Shown here one piece after another: positions 26,240 through 36,722 of a DNA stretch of 64,000 nucleotides; position 1 is the stretch's first letter, and every line of letters begins with the position of its first letter. The translations under genes and the position numbers were made by a program. This DNA comes from CAVPCY01 sp963702525 (GTDB lineage Bacteria; Actinomycetota; Coriobacteriia; Anaerosomatales; PHET01): NCBI GenBank assembly GCA_963702525.1, contig CAVPCY010000021.1, positions 1 to 64,000 of the forward strand. The letters are read 5' to 3'. The notes below the pieces were generated by a model. It saw nothing but the letters and a program-made list of their open reading frames with translations. It was not told the origin of the DNA and made no database searches.

Positions 26240-26289
26240 CGCGGAAGTATACGCGAGGTGCGACGGCGAAGTGAGTCCGCGCAGAAGCG

Positions 26290-27054
26290 CTACATGTTGC
26301 GGTCGCGGATGATGCGCAGGCCGGTGAGCGTGAGGTCCACGTCGACGTGGCCCACCGTCTCACACAGCGGTGCCATGCGCGGCGCAAGACCGCCCGTGGC
26401 GACGACCGGCGTCTCGGTGCCGAGCTCGGCCCACACGCGCCGCACCAAGCCGTCGACCATCGCGGCTTCGCCGAGCATCAGCCCGGACTGCACGCTCTCG
26501 CGCGTGTTCGTGCCGATGACCTTCGCCGGCGGCTCGAGATCGACCTTGGACAGACGCGCCGCCTTCGAGAACAGCGCCTCGGCGCTGGTCTCAACCCCGG
26601 GGGCGATCGCGCCGCCCAGGTACGCGCCGTCGTCGGAGATGACGTCGATCGTGGTGGCCGTTCCGAAGTCCACGACCACCACCGGGCCGCCGAGGGACTC
26701 GTAGGCGGCGACACCGTTGACGATGCGGTCCGCGCCAACCTCGTGGGGGTTGTCGTAGCGGATCGGCATGCCCGTCTTGAGCCCCGGCCCCACCACGAGC
26801 GCCTCGCAGCCGCAGGCTGCCGAGACGACCTCCTCCCACGCGATGGTCAGGCGCGGCACGACCGACGCGAGCACGACCTCGTCGATCTGCTCCCAGCCGC
26901 ACTCCGACAGCGCGAGCAGGCCGCCGACCTTCACTCGCAGCTCGTCGGCTGTGAGCGACGAGTCGGTGGAGATGCGCCAGTGCCCGCCGAGAACCGTCTC
27001 CTCGAACAGGCCGAGCACGGTCTGGGTGTTGCCTACATCCACGGCGAGCAGCAC
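26290..27054 (-). CDS. coaX: Type III pantothenate kinase
   Basis: Phosphorylates pantothenate, the first step from vitamin B5 to coenzyme A; the panB and panC genes for pantothenate itself are at 34.8-36.6 kb. 254 residues from GTG 27054 (VLLAVDVGNTQTVLGLFE), which has GAGGGGGAG upstream. ASKHA-fold motifs: DVGNTQ (phosphate 1), PHEVGADRIVNGVAAYE, VVDFGTATTID (phosphate 2) and GGAIAPGVETSAEALF. Intact. Divergent from the response regulator at 27227. Confidence 0.95.
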   Translation of the reverse strand: MLLAVDVGNTQTVLGLFEETVLGGHWRISTDSSLTADELRVKVGGLLALSECGWEQIDEVVLASVVPRLTIAWEEVVSAACGCEALVVGPGLKTGMPIRYDNPHEVGADRIVNGVAAYESLGGPVVVVDFGTATTIDVISDDGAYLGGAIAPGVETSAEALFSKAARLSKVDLEPPAKVIGTNTRESVQSGLMLGEAAMVDGLVRRVWAELGTETPVVATGGLAPRMAPLCETVGHVDVDLTLTGLRIIRDRNM

Positions 27055-27084
27055 GCTCGTCTCCCCCTCGTGTTCGTTGCGCAC

Positions 27085-27101
27085 GTGACGGCACGGTGAC
27101 G
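27085..27101 (+). promoter_or_regulatory. Direct repeat ahead of the OmpR-type regulator
   Basis: Two GTGACG copies (27085-27090, 27096-27101) spaced 11 bases start to start, the usual spacing for OmpR/PhoB-family dimers. A TATCAT -10-like hexamer lies at about 27129-27134, some 30 bases downstream. Autoregulation by the encoded response regulator is a reasonable guess. Confidence 0.4.
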
Positions 27102-27226
27102 CACCCACAGGAGTCACCGCAGCCCGGTGCTATCATCGGCGCGGGACTGCTCGGCGCGCAAGCGTGCCCACTCAAGGCCCCGCTGAGCAGCCATGATACG
27201 CCGATCCACCTTGGAGGCGCTTCGCC

Positions 27227-27932
27227 ATGAGTGAAACCCCCGCCCGCATCCTCGTCGTGGACGACGAGCCCTCGATCACCGAGTTCGTCTCGTACAACCT
27301 CAAGAAGGAGGGCTACGAGGTCGCTGTCGCCGAGAACGGCGATGAAGCGCTCGAGCTCGCAGCGGCCACGTCGTTCGATCTCGTCGTGCTCGACGTGATG
27401 CTGCCCGGGCATGGACGGGTACGAGGTGTGCCGCCGCCTCCGTGCGACTTCGAGCGTGCCGGTGCTGTTCCTCTCGGCCCGCGATACCGAGCTCGACAAG
27501 GTCGTGGGCCTCGAGATCGGCGGCGACGACTACCTCGCGAAGCCGTTCGGCGTTCGCGAGCTGACCGCACGCGTCAAGGCGCTGCTCCGCCGCGTGCAGA
27601 CCGGCTCGCGCGAGGTGGCCGCCAGTCCCGAGAAGGTCGTCGTCTCCGGAGTCACCCTCGACGAGGCCGCGCACGAGGCGACCGCGGACGGCTTGCCCAT
27701 CGACCTGACACCGCGCGAGTTCGAGCTGCTCGCGTGCTTGATGCGCCACGCCGGCAAGGTGCTCTCGCGCGACCAGCTGCTGCGCGAAGCCTGGGGCTGG
27801 GAGTACCTCGTCGAGACCAAGACCGTCGACACGCACGTCAAGCGACTCCGCGACAAGCTGGAGTCGGCCGGCGTGGACCCGGCGCTCGTCGAGACCGTGC
27901 GCGGCTACGGCTACCGCTTCAAGGCGGTATAG
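27227..27932 (+). CDS. OmpR/PhoB-family response regulator
   Basis: About 235 residues. Receiver domain: ARILVVDDEPSITEFVSYNL with the acidic pair, the phosphoacceptor Asp in DLVVLDVMLPG, the Thr/Ser position in VLFLSAR and the Lys in DDYLAKPFG. The winged-helix output domain has LTPREFELLACLMRHAGKVL, WGWEYLVETKTVDTHVKRLR and VRGYGYRF. One frameshift falls at about 27408, between LPG and MDGYEVC. It is 3 bases upstream of its histidine kinase. Similar to PhoP/RegX3/PhoB regulators; the signal cannot be told from the sequence. Confidence 0.9.
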
Positions 27933-27935
27933 CCC

Positions 27936-28965
27936 ATGCGCGGCACCATCCGCTCGGGTATCGCCCGTGCGATCTTCCTGACCGCGCTCGTCAGCTCGCT
28001 CGCCACTGCTGGCGCGGCCTACGTGGCCGGATCGACCGACCTGCTCGTGCTCGCGGCGATCGTGGCCGTGGTGGTAGCGGCGGCGGCTGTCGTGGGACTC
28101 GCCGCGGCCCGCCGCCAGACGGTCACGCTCGAGCGTCTCGCCGCGGCTGCCGCTTCGTTCGCCGCGGGCAACTTCGACGTGCGCGCCAAGGTCGAGGGGC
28201 CACGCGAGGTACGCCTGATCGCCGACTCCTTCAACCGTATGGCCGATGAGGTCTCGTCGGCGCTCCAGCAGGTGACCGCCGAGGAGCACCGCAAGACGCA
28301 GTTCGTCTCGGACGTGAGCCACGAGCTTCGCACGCCGCTCACCGCGATCCGCGGCGCGGCCGAGACGCTGCTCGACGGCGACGTCGCGCCCGACGACCAG
28401 GAGCGCTTCTTGTCCACGATCGCGATGGAGGCAGAGCGCCTCACGCGGCTCGCGAACGACCTGCTGCAGCTGCAGCGCATCGAGGGTGCGACAGGCGAGC
28501 TGCCGCTGCGCATGGTCGACCTGCGCCTCGCCGCCGACCGCGCCGCTGCGATGCTCGAGCCGCTCATCGAAGACCGCGGCGTGACGCTGACCGTCAAGGG
28601 CGAGGCGCCCAAGGTGCTCGGGCGACGTGGACCGGCTCCAGCAGGTGGTGGCGAACCTCGTCGACAACGCGAGCCGCATGGTGGGCTCCGGCGGTCGCGT
28701 CGACGTCGCGCTCTCGGCAGAGCCCAGACTCGCGGTGCTCTCGGTCACCGACGACGGGCCCGGGGTTCCCGACGAGGACCTGCCGCGTCTGTTCGACCGG
28801 TTCTACCGCGCGGACTCCAGCCGCACTCGGACCAGCGGAGGCGCCGGACTAGGGCTCGCGATAGTGCGGGCCATCGTGCGCGCCCACGGCGGCACGATAG
28901 AAGCCGAGAACCTGGAGCGTGGCGGCTCGCGCTTCGTGGTGAAGCTGCCGGCAAGCGGCGAGTAG
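27936..28965 (+). CDS. Membrane sensor histidine kinase
   Basis: About 343 residues, partner of the preceding regulator. Two N-terminal helices with almost no extracytoplasmic loop (FLTALVSSLATAGAAYVAGS, LLVLAAIVAVVVAAAAVVGL) are followed by a HAMP domain and the HisKA box FVSDVSHELRTPLTAIRGA. A frameshift near 28622 precedes the ATPase part: N box QQVVANLVDNASRMV, G1 VTDDGPGVP, F box LFDRFYR and G2 GGAGLGLAIV. The tiny external loop suggests sensing in the membrane or through partners. Ends convergent with bioY. Confidence 0.88.
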
Positions 28966-28972
28966 GCGTGCG

Positions 28973-28988
28973 TCAGCGGCGCCGCTGA
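28973..28988. terminator. Palindrome between the convergent kinase and bioY genes
   Basis: TCAGCGGCGCCGCTGA is a perfect 16-base palindrome in the 33-base gap between two convergent stop codons. Folded, it gives a 6-base stem with a 4-base loop in either transcript, so it may serve as a short two-way terminator. No U tract. Confidence 0.45.
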
Positions 28989-28998
28989 GCTCGCGAGC

Positions 28999-29568
28999 CT
29001 AGCGCTGCACGGCCTTGTCGATCGCCCTCGCGAGCAGCGCGGCGACGATCGCCTTGGCGACGTCGGGCATGAGGAACGGCAGAACCGCGACGGCCAGCGC
29101 CTGCCCGACCTGCATACCGGTCTGAGCCACGAGCCACGGAACCCCGATCAGGTAGATCGTCGCCCCGCCGGCGAGCATCGCCATTGCGGCACAGACGAAC
29201 CATCGCGGGCCCGCCGAGGACGGCCCTCTCAGTGCCCGGAAGACCCCGGAGACCGCTGCTGCCGCGATCGGGAATGCGAACAGGAAGCCGCCGGTCGGGC
29301 CGAACAGTACGCCCATTCCTCCTTGCGCCCCCGAGAAGACAGGCAGCCCTGCCGCCCCGAGCGCCACGTAGAGCGCCATCGAGCCCGCCGCCCAACCCGG
29401 CGGGAGAAGTAGCCCGGCCAGCATGACGAACATCGACTGCAGCGTGAAGGGGACGGGACCGAAGGGAACGATGATCCACGACGTCGCGGCGATCAGCGCC
29501 GCGAGCAGCGCTGCCACGGTGAGATCGCGCGTGCGGCTCGGCACGCGTGGCTTGGCGTCATCGTGCAA
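28999..29568 (-). CDS. bioY: Biotin transporter S component BioY
   Basis: 189 residues, intact, six helices. Motifs VPFGPVPFTLQSMFVMLAGL, LYVALGAAGLPVFSGAQGG and LFGPTGGFLFAFPIAAAAV are diagnostic of BioY, the biotin-binding subunit of ECF importers. The shared EcfA/EcfT energising module is not in this window. It lies downstream of birA on the same strand but has its own good promoter (29618-29646). Uptake next to a biotin ligase fits a cell that scavenges biotin. Confidence 0.95.
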   Translation of the reverse strand: MHDDAKPRVPSRTRDLTVAALLAALIAATSWIIVPFGPVPFTLQSMFVMLAGLLLPPGWAAGSMALYVALGAAGLPVFSGAQGGMGVLFGPTGGFLFAFPIAAAAVSGVFRALRGPSSAGPRWFVCAAMAMLAGGATIYLIGVPWLVAQTGMQVGQALAVAVLPFLMPDVAKAIVAALLARAIDKAVQR

Positions 29569-29617
29569 AGGAACACTCTCCCCTCACCCGCAGCTGACGC
29601 GTCTGGAGCGAGGGTTC

Positions 29618-29646
29618 ACGGTATCGACCGCCCGCCAGCGCGTCAA
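29618..29646 (-). promoter_or_regulatory. bioY promoter
   Basis: -35 TTGACG (29641-29646), 17-base spacer, -10 TACCGT (29618-29623), about 50 bases before the bioY start. It lies between birA and bioY, so bioY need not depend on read-through from the long cofactor block. Confidence 0.5.
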
Positions 29647-29697
29647 CGGATGAGCAGGCGTGCGAAGCGATGGCTTCACATGCTCGCGCTGTCGAGC

Positions 29698-30478
29698 TCA
29701 CCGCCGCAGCGTGACTTCGCCCGAGGCCACTCGCACCACACCCGCGTCCCCTCGCAAGACGAGCTGCCCCTCGCGATCGACGCCGATGACCGTACCCATC
29801 TCTCGCACGACACCGGCACCATCGCTGATCACGACGGACTCGCCCGTGAGCGCCGAGCGCCGATCGAACTGCTCGGCCATCCGATCGAACCCCTCGGCGA
29901 GCCAGCGTCGGTATGCTGCGGCGACGCCGTCGAGAACCGACGCGGCCACTTCGGCGAGGCCGAGATCGTCTCGCACGTCACTGACGTAGGCTGCTGCCGC
30001 GTGTGCGTCCGAAGGACGGACCACGTTGAGCCCGAACCCCGCGACCACCCACTCGACGCGGTCGGCCTCGGTGGTCATCTCGAGCAAGACGCCGGCTACC
30101 TTCCTGCCATCCGAGCCACACGTCGTTGGGCCACTTGAGTCGCGGGGCCAGCCCGAACGCTTCGAGCCCGGTGGCGATTCCCAGCGCGACCACGAGAGCG
30201 AGCGGGCCGGTCAGCGCCGGCGTCGTGGGAGGGCGCAGCACGACCGAAACGTACGCCCCGCCCTCAGGCGACTCCCAACTCCTGCCGAGACGCCCCCTGC
30301 CCGCGCTCTGACGACTCGCCACGACAGCCGTTCCTTCGGGTGCCCCAGCCTTCGCGAGCGCTCGAGCATCGTCGTTGGTCGAACCGGTCTCGGCATCTCC
30401 CTCGACGCGCACCCAGAGCGGATCGGCGAGCAGTGGTGCGACTGCGCGGGCAAGCGCAGCGCCTCCGCGAGGCGTCAT
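29698..30478 (-). CDS. birA: Biotin--[acetyl-CoA-carboxylase] ligase
   Basis: About 260 residues. Catalytic motifs: GSTNDDARALAKAGAPEGTA, SAGRGRLGRSWESPEGGAYV (biotinyl-AMP loop) and LKWPNDVW. After a frameshift near 30110 it continues KVAGVLLEMTTE and AGFGLNVV to the C-terminal beta domain (VVISDGAGVVREMGTVIGVD). There is no N-terminal HTH, so it is a monofunctional (class I) ligase and does not itself bind a bio operator. Its ATG overlaps the dedA stop (TGATG). Confidence 0.92.
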
Positions 30479-31156
30479 CACTCGTCCTCGGGCGCTTGCG
30501 CGCTGCGACGAGCGCGCATCCGATTGCGCGCGATGATCACGCCGGCGACGAAGACGCCGAAGACGAACAACCCGACCCATCCGATTCCCGAGGCCACACG
30601 AAGCGCCAGATCCAGGTTCTCGCCGAGGAACCAGCCGAGCAGGCACATCAGCGTCGTGTAGAGCACTGCGCCGAAGAAGGTGTAGAGCTCGAACCAGAAC
30701 ACCGGCATCCGCGTCGCACCCGCCACGGCGGGCACGAAGTTCTTGGCGCCGATGGCGAACCGCGACAAGCAGCACCGTCTTGGCTCCTTGGGTGTGGAAG
30801 TGCGCGTGCACCTCCTGGACATCCGAGGCGTCGATGCGAAGCAACCTGCCCACCCGGGTCTCCGAAACGCGCTGGGTGAAGTCGTGCACGGTTTCGAGTC
30901 CCGCCCGGCGACCAAGCCAGTAGCTGATGTTGCTGCCGATGACGGTCCCCACCACCGAGGCGATCCACACCAGCCAGATGACGAGGTCGCCGCGCGACGC
31001 CACGAAGGCGGCGGCGATGACCACCGTCTCGCCTGGCGTGAACGAGCCCACCACGAACAGGTTCTCGAAGACGGTGAAGCCGAACACGATGACGTAGCCC
31101 CAGGTGTCCAGGACGGCGAGGAACCAGTCGACAACCGGGATGCCGGTCTGGATCAT
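30478..31156 (-). CDS. DedA-family membrane protein
   Basis: About 225 residues. Starts PVVDWFLAVLDTWGYVIVFG, then FENLFVVGSFTPGETVVIAA and the DedA signature GSNISYWLGRRAGLETV. A frameshift near 30770 precedes IGAKNFVPAVAGATRMPVF (the FxRfxPxvRt-like region) and a last helix with a basic tail. DedA proteins are now linked to flipping or recycling of polyprenyl phosphate or phosphatidylethanolamine. Here it sits between nadC and birA and overlaps birA by one base. Confidence 0.85.
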
Positions 31157-31243
31157 CGGCTGACCCTGCTCGGCTGGTGCGATCGATCGCTGTTCACGTG
31201 CGCGGACCTACCTCCATCGATGCCGCTCGATATCGGATTCGCC

Positions 31244-32159
31244 TCACGATTCATCGAATCCGAAGTCGACCGGTGGTGCAAGGGTCAGTGCACTCGACGA
31301 CACCCTGTCGACACCGGCCTGTCGCAGTGCGGGCAACCGTTCGAAGCCGATAGCGCCCGAGGCCTCGGTGAGACAGACGTGCCCGGAGGCGTGGGCAACA
31401 TCTCGGACCGCAGCCACCGCCTCGGACAGTGACACGTCGTCCATGTTGTCGAGAAGCACGATATCGGCGCCGGCCCGCACGGCCTCACGCGCTTGGTCGA
31501 TGGTGTCGGCCTCGACCTCGACCACGAGTCCTGTCGCCGCGGGCCCGAGCGAGTTCGACGGCCCGAGCCACGCTGCCGGCACGCGCGAGGTGGTTGTCCT
31601 TGACCAGCACCATGTCGAACAGCCCGAAGCGGTGATTCGTGCCGCCTCCGACCCGCACGGCGTACTTGGACAACGCGCGCAGGCCCGGCAGCGTCTTGCG
31701 CGTGTCGCACACGGCGAGATCCGGCCCCGCCGCCTCGACCCATCGCGCGGTCTCGGTCGCGATCCCGGACAGCACCATCATGAAGTCCAGCGCGGTCCTC
31801 TCGGCGGCCAGGACCGCCACGGCAAGACCGGAGACCTCGGCGACCGCGGTACCGGGGCTCACCCGAGATCCCTCGGCCACCAGCGGAAAGAAGTCGACCG
31901 GGTCGAACAGGCCTGCAGCAGCCGACAGCGTCTCGAAGGTCGACGCGGCGACCGGAAGCCCGCACACGACGCACTCCTCGCGCGCCACCACTCTGCCCGC
32001 GAAGCTGGTGTCGAGCCCGACCACCGAGAAGCTCGTGACGTCGCGCTCCAGCAGGTCCGCTGAAGCGTGCGCGCCCTCGGCGAACACCTCGGGACCGACG
32101 CCGAGATCCTCGGCCAGTGCCGCGGCGACCACGCTCGTTGCGTCAGGCAGTTCGAACAC
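31244..32159 (-). CDS. nadC: Nicotinate-nucleotide pyrophosphorylase (carboxylating)
   Basis: Quinolinate phosphoribosyltransferase, third step of de novo NAD synthesis. Motifs along the reconstructed ~305 residues: LAEDLGVG near the start, ECVVCGLPVA, AERTALDFMMVLSGIAT, VCDTRKTLPGLRALSKYAVR, GGGTNHRFGLFDMVLVKDNH (the substrate and PRPP site), then after a frameshift near 31580 VEVEADTIDQAREAVRAGAD, IVLLDNMDD and LTEASGAI. Start is a GTG at 32159 just after the nadB stop. Completes the run nadA-nadB-nadC. Confidence 0.93.
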
Positions 32160-32161
32160 GG

Positions 32162-33872
32162 CTACTCCTCTCCGCCCGACGGCATCGTGCCGGGCCGTCG
32201 CGTCCGCCGCCGAGGACGGGGCCGCCGCCGGCTCGGACCGGGTGGATGCGCAGCCCCTCGGTGCGAGACATCGTCACGCGGCCGAGCCAGTTCGCATCGT
32301 CGCGCTCGGGGAAGTCGGTGCGGTAGTGGCACCCCCGGGACTCGTGGCGAGCGGCCGCCGCGGTGGCGATGAGCCTCGCGGTCGTGATCAGGTTCGCCGT
32401 CTCGAACGTCGGCCTGCTCGCCGACGCCGCAGCACTCGGCTTCCAGGCGTTCGAGATCGCGAACGCCTCGGCGAGACCCTCTGCCGAGCGGCCCATGCCC
32501 AGGTGGGCCCCGGACGACGGAGTGCAGCCGCTGAAGCGCGTCGCCGGCGGCCGCCGTCGGCGGAGCGTGCGGCGGCATCATCGGCGACCACGATGAGGGG
32601 TGGAGATCGCGGCGCCCCGCCTCGGGCAGCACGCGGGCGATCCGCCGAGAGAACACCAGCCCCTCGAGCAGCGAGTTCGACGCAAGGCGGTTGGCGCCGT
32701 GAAGCCCGCTGGCGGCCACCTCGCCCGACGCGTAGAGGCCGGGAATGCGTCGTGCGCCCGTCGATATCGACGAGCACGCCGCCCACCATGTAGTGCGCCG
32801 CCGGCGCGACAGGCACGAGATCGCGCGACAGGTCGTAGCCTGCCTCGGCGCACACCTTCCAGATGGTCGGGAAGCGGGCGCGCAAACGTGCTTCTCCGAG
32901 GTGGCGAGCGTCGAGCCACACGTTGTCGCGCCGGCAGCGCCGCATCACGCGCTCTATCTCTCGGCTCACCACGTCGCGCGGCGCGAGCTCGGCAAGCGGG
33001 TGCACGTCGAGCATGAAGCGCTGCAGATCGCAGTCGAGCAGGTAGGCGCCCTCGCCCCTGAGCGCCTCACTCACGAGGAAGCGCGGGGCTGCATCGTGGT
33101 CGAGCGCCGTGGGGTGGAACTGGACGAACTCCATGTCGGCGACGGTGGCCCCGGCACGCCATGCCGCGGCCACGCCGTCCCCGGTCGCGACAGCCGGGTT
33201 CGTCGTGACCGGGAAGACCTGGCCCGCGCCACCCGTCGCAAGCACGACCGCCGGCGCGTAGTGGACCTCGAGTTCGCCGCGTGGTCGAATCCATCAGCAG
33301 GGCGCCTGCGCACGATCCCTCATGCGTGAGCAGGTCGACCAGGAAGCGGTGCTCGAGAACGGGGATGCGCCCCCTGCCGCGAGCGCATCGGTCAGCGCGT
33401 GTTGGATGGTCGCCCCGGTCTTGTCGCCGGAGTGCAGGACCCTCGGCAACGAATGGCCGCCCTCACGCGCGAGCGCGACGCCGCCGCCCTCGGCCAGATC
33501 GAAGCGCACGCCGAAGCCCTGGAGCGATTCGAGCGCCTCGGGCGCCTCGGCCACCACCGCTCGCACGACGGCCTCGTCGCACAGTCCCTGACCGACGACG
33601 AGCGTATCGGCGATGTGCAGCTCGACCGAGTCGGCCTCTCCCACCGCTCCGGCGATCCCGCCCTGCGCGTACCAGGTGTTGGTGTCGGCCAGCCGCCCCT
33701 TGGTCACGAGCGTTACCGACCGCTCCGTCGAGGCGTGCAGCGCCGCAGTAAGCCCCGCGATGCCGCTGCCGATGACGAGCACTTCGCTCTCGTGCTGCGC
33801 GAGGGTGCCGGTGTCGAAGCCGGTGCGGTAGCGCCGCGACTCGAGACAGGCCGTGCGGGACGGCTCAGCCAA
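32162..33872 (-). CDS. nadB: L-aspartate oxidase, several frameshifts
   Basis: FAD enzyme that makes iminoaspartate from aspartate, using fumarate or oxygen as acceptor. Start TTG 33872 overlaps the nadA end. FAD motif VLVIGSGIAGLTAAL, then DTNTWYAQGGIAGAV, HSGDKTGATIQHAL, LATGGAGQVFPVTTNPA, MEFVQFHPTALD and APAAHYMVGGVLVDIDG, and near the end NRLASNSLLEGLVF. At least four frame changes occur (about 33290, 32760, 32700 and 32500). About 570 residues when repaired. In an anaerobe fumarate is the likely electron acceptor. Confidence 0.9.
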
Positions 33873-34780
33873 TCGACACCATCCGCTCGACCGCGCGCCT
33901 TGCGCGCATGGCGATGTCGTCCGGGACCTTGATGACGTGCCGGTTCTCGACGAAGTGCATTGCGTACCGACTCGAGCGTCGTCAGCTTCATGTTGGGGCA
34001 GAACATCGCGGGCGACAGCTGGAAGAAGAGCTTGCCGGGTGCCGCTTTGGCCAGCGCATGGAGCAGCCCGCCTTCGGTGACCACGATGTACTCACCTGCC
34101 GAGTCGGTCGCCGCGAAGGAGAGCATCTGCGAGGTGGAGAGCACCGCATCGCCCAGGTCGACAACGTCGGGCCGGCACTCCGGATGCACCATCACCTTCG
34201 CGCCGGGGTGCTCCTCCCGGGCGGCCATGACCCGCTCGACCGTCACCCGCTCGTGCGTGGGGCACCAGCCGTCCCACAGCACGACCTCGACGTCGGGCAG
34301 CGAGCGGGCGACCCACGAGCCGAGGTTGCGGTCCGGGGCGAACAGGATCTCTCTCGGCGCCGAGCGCCCGCACAACCGCCACCGCGTTGGCGCTCGTCAC
34401 GCACACGTCGCTCTCGGCTTTGACCTCCGCCGAGGAGTTCACGTAGGTGACCACCGCGACGCCGGGGTTTCGGCCTTCCACTCGCACAGCTGCTCGCCCG
34501 TGACCATGTCGGCCATCGGGCAGCCGGCACGAAGCTCGGGCAAGAGCACGGTCTTGTCGGGCGCGAGTATCTTCGCGGTCTCGGCCATGAAGTGCACGCC
34601 CGCGAAGACGACCGTCGACGCATCGGTCGAAGCCGCCTGGCGCGAGAGCCCGAGCGAGTCACCAACGAAGTCCGCGACGTCTTGCACCTCGGGGCGCTGG
34701 TAGTTGTGGGCGATGATCACGGCGTCGCGCTCGGCGGCGAGCTTGCGGATCTCGGCGGCAAGGGCGGTCGACTCGGTCAC
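33865..34780 (-). CDS. nadA: Quinolinate synthase, frameshifted
   Basis: [4Fe-4S] enzyme condensing iminoaspartate with dihydroxyacetone phosphate. Pieces in order: VIIAHNYQRPEVQDVADFVG, STVVFAGVHFMAETAKILAP and ELRAGCPMADM; then, after a frameshift near 34475, VTYVNSSAEVKAESDVCVTS; then, after another near 34350, ILFAPDRNLGSWVA, MVHPECRPDVVDLGDAVLS and MFCPNMKLTTLESV; then, after a third near 33965, the end RARRAVERMVSIG. The three cluster cysteines are those in AGCPMAD, DVCVTS and MFCPNMK. About 305 residues. First gene of the NAD set. Confidence 0.92.
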
Positions 34781-34846
34781 GTGCTGCTCTCCTTGCGGGT
34801 GTGCGTTCGGTGGCGTTCGGGGTGTCGGCGACGGTCGCCCACGGTT

Positions 34847-35712
34847 CTACTCGGCCGGCGGCGCCAGCGCGCAGTTGTCGATGAGCCGGGTGCGGCCCAG
34901 CCGACCCGCGATGATGGCCCGGGCACCGCCTTCGACGCGTGTGAGCTGCTCGAGTGAGTCGGGATCGATCACGGCGGCGTACTCGAGCGAGAGCGTCTCG
35001 CCGCCCCGCTGCCGTGCGGCGTCACGCATCGCGGACTCGAGCTCGGAGACGTCGCGCTCCCCCCACGCGAGCGCCCTTGCCGCGGCCTCGAGGGCGTCCG
35101 GTATGCCGAGCGCGGCCGAGCGCTCCTCGGCACTCAGGTACGCGTTACGGCTCGACATCGCGAGCCCATCGGGCTCTCGGACGGTCGGACAGCCGATCAC
35201 GCCCACGCCCAGGTCGAGGTCGCCCACGAGGCGCTGCACGATCTTGAGCTGCTGGTAGTCCTTCTCGCCGAAGAAGGCCAGGTCCGGCCGGACGACCCCG
35301 AGCAGCTTGGCGACGACCGTGGCCACGCCCGTGAAGTGCCCGGGGCGTGTTGCTCCCTCCCAGTTCTGGGCGAGCGATCCGGGATCGACGGTGACCTGCG
35401 GCTAGCGTCCCCGTACATCTCGTTCGTGCTGGGCGTGAAGACCAGTCCGACACCCTCTGCGGCAAGCATGTCGATGTCGGCTTCGACACGGCGCGGGTAG
35501 GCCTCGAAGTCCTCGTTTGGCCCGAACTGCGTGGGATTGACGAAGATCGACACGACCACCACATCGGTACGAGCACACGCTGCGCGCACGAGCGAGAGGT
35601 GGCCCTCGTGCAGCGCGCCCATCGTCGGCACGAAACCGACGCGCTTGTTCTCGCGGCGCGCCTCGGCGACCGCAGAGCGCATCTCGGCCTTGCTGGCGAT
35701 GCGCTCGATCAC
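34847..35712 (-). CDS. panC: Pantothenate synthetase
   Basis: Joins pantoate and beta-alanine using ATP. Motifs: FVPTMGALHEGHLSLVRAA (HxGH site), VVSIFVNPTQFGPNEDF, YPRRVEADIDMLAAEGV, then past a frameshift near 35400 GHFTGVATVVAKLLGVVRPD, AFFGEKDYQQLKIVQRLV and REPDGLAMSSRNAYLS (KMSKS-like). About 288 residues. The GTG start at 35712 overlaps the panB stop (GTGA). panD, for beta-alanine, is not in this window. Confidence 0.94.
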
Positions 35713-36605
35713 TCGACGGCCTCCTCGGCAAGGTCCGCCGCAAGGATCAGCGCGGCCTGGGTGACGGTCGCCGCGTCGACGTGCGTCGACTGCGCCTCGC
35801 CGGGAAACGTACGCGAGCGCACGTCCTCGGCGTACTCGGTGACAGACGAGCGGATCGTTTCGGAGAGCTCCGCATAGCGCTTGGCGTGCTTGGGCACGAA
35901 CTCCCCGATGCCCAGCAGGTCGTGGAAGACCTGCACCTGCCCGTCGCAGCCCAAGCCCGCGCCGATGCCGATCGTGGGGATCTCGAGCAGTTCGCTCGCC
36001 TTCGAGGCCAGCTCCGCCGGGATGCACTCGAGTACCACCGCGAACGCACCGGCGTCCTGAAGCGCGAGGCACTCCTCGAGCAGCACTGCGGCAGCCGTGG
36101 CGTCGCGGGCCTGAGTGGAGTAGCCGCCAAGCGCGTTGACGGACTGCGGCGTCAGCCCCACGTGACCCATCACCGGCACGCCCGCCTCGACGAGCTCGGA
36201 GGTGACGGCGAGCGCCTGACCGCCTGCGCCCTCGATCTTGACGGCGTGCGCGCCGCCCTCGGCAAGCATCCGGCCGGCGTTGAGCATGGCGAGCTCGACA
36301 CTGGGCTGGTAGCTCATGAACGGCATGTCGGCCACGACGAGCGCGCGGCTCGCGCCCCGAGACACCGCAGAGGTGTGGCGCACGATGTCATCGACGGTGA
36401 CGCTCAGCGTCGATGCGTGCCCAAGCACCGTCATGCCCAGCGAGTCGCCCACCAGGATCGCGTCCACTCCCGCCTCTTCAACCAGGCGCGCCGAGTGGTA
36501 GTCGTACGCGGTGATCATCACGATGGGGCGGCCGGAGCGCTTCAGTCCGGCGAAGGTGTTCACGGTGACGCGAGGCGCGGGTGAGGCGGCAGGCTGCACG
36601 CTCAT
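35709..36605 (-). CDS. panB: 3-methyl-2-oxobutanoate hydroxymethyltransferase
   Basis: Transfers a hydroxymethyl group from 5,10-methylene-THF to ketoisovalerate, the first step to pantoate. 298 residues, intact. Signature motifs: IVMITAYDYHSARLVEEAGV, AILVGDSLGMTVLGH (metal-binding Asp), VVADMPFMSYQ, AVKIEGAG, GHVGLTPQSVNALGGY and CIPAELA. It couples to panC downstream and stands next to folate genes, which supply its one-carbon donor. A 117-base gap separates it from the DUF2007-like gene. Confidence 0.96.
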   Translation of the reverse strand: MSVQPAASPAPRVTVNTFAGLKRSGRPIVMITAYDYHSARLVEEAGVDAILVGDSLGMTVLGHASTLSVTVDDIVRHTSAVSRGASRALVVADMPFMSYQPSVELAMLNAGRMLAEGGAHAVKIEGAGGQALAVTSELVEAGVPVMGHVGLTPQSVNALGGYSTQARDATAAAVLLEECLALQDAGAFAVVLECIPAELASKASELLEIPTIGIGAGLGCDGQVQVFHDLLGIGEFVPKHAKRYAELSETIRSSVTEYAEDVRSRTFPGEAQSTHVDAATVTQAALILAADLAEEAVE

Positions 36606-36722
36606 TGGGTCTCCTTTACGGTCCGCCGTCGCAGCCCCATGCGGGGTCCACGCGGCCCTCCGGTGAGGGAGTGCGAGTATAGCACTGCGACCGCTCCGAC
36701 CTGCGCAGTATCCGAGTTGAGC

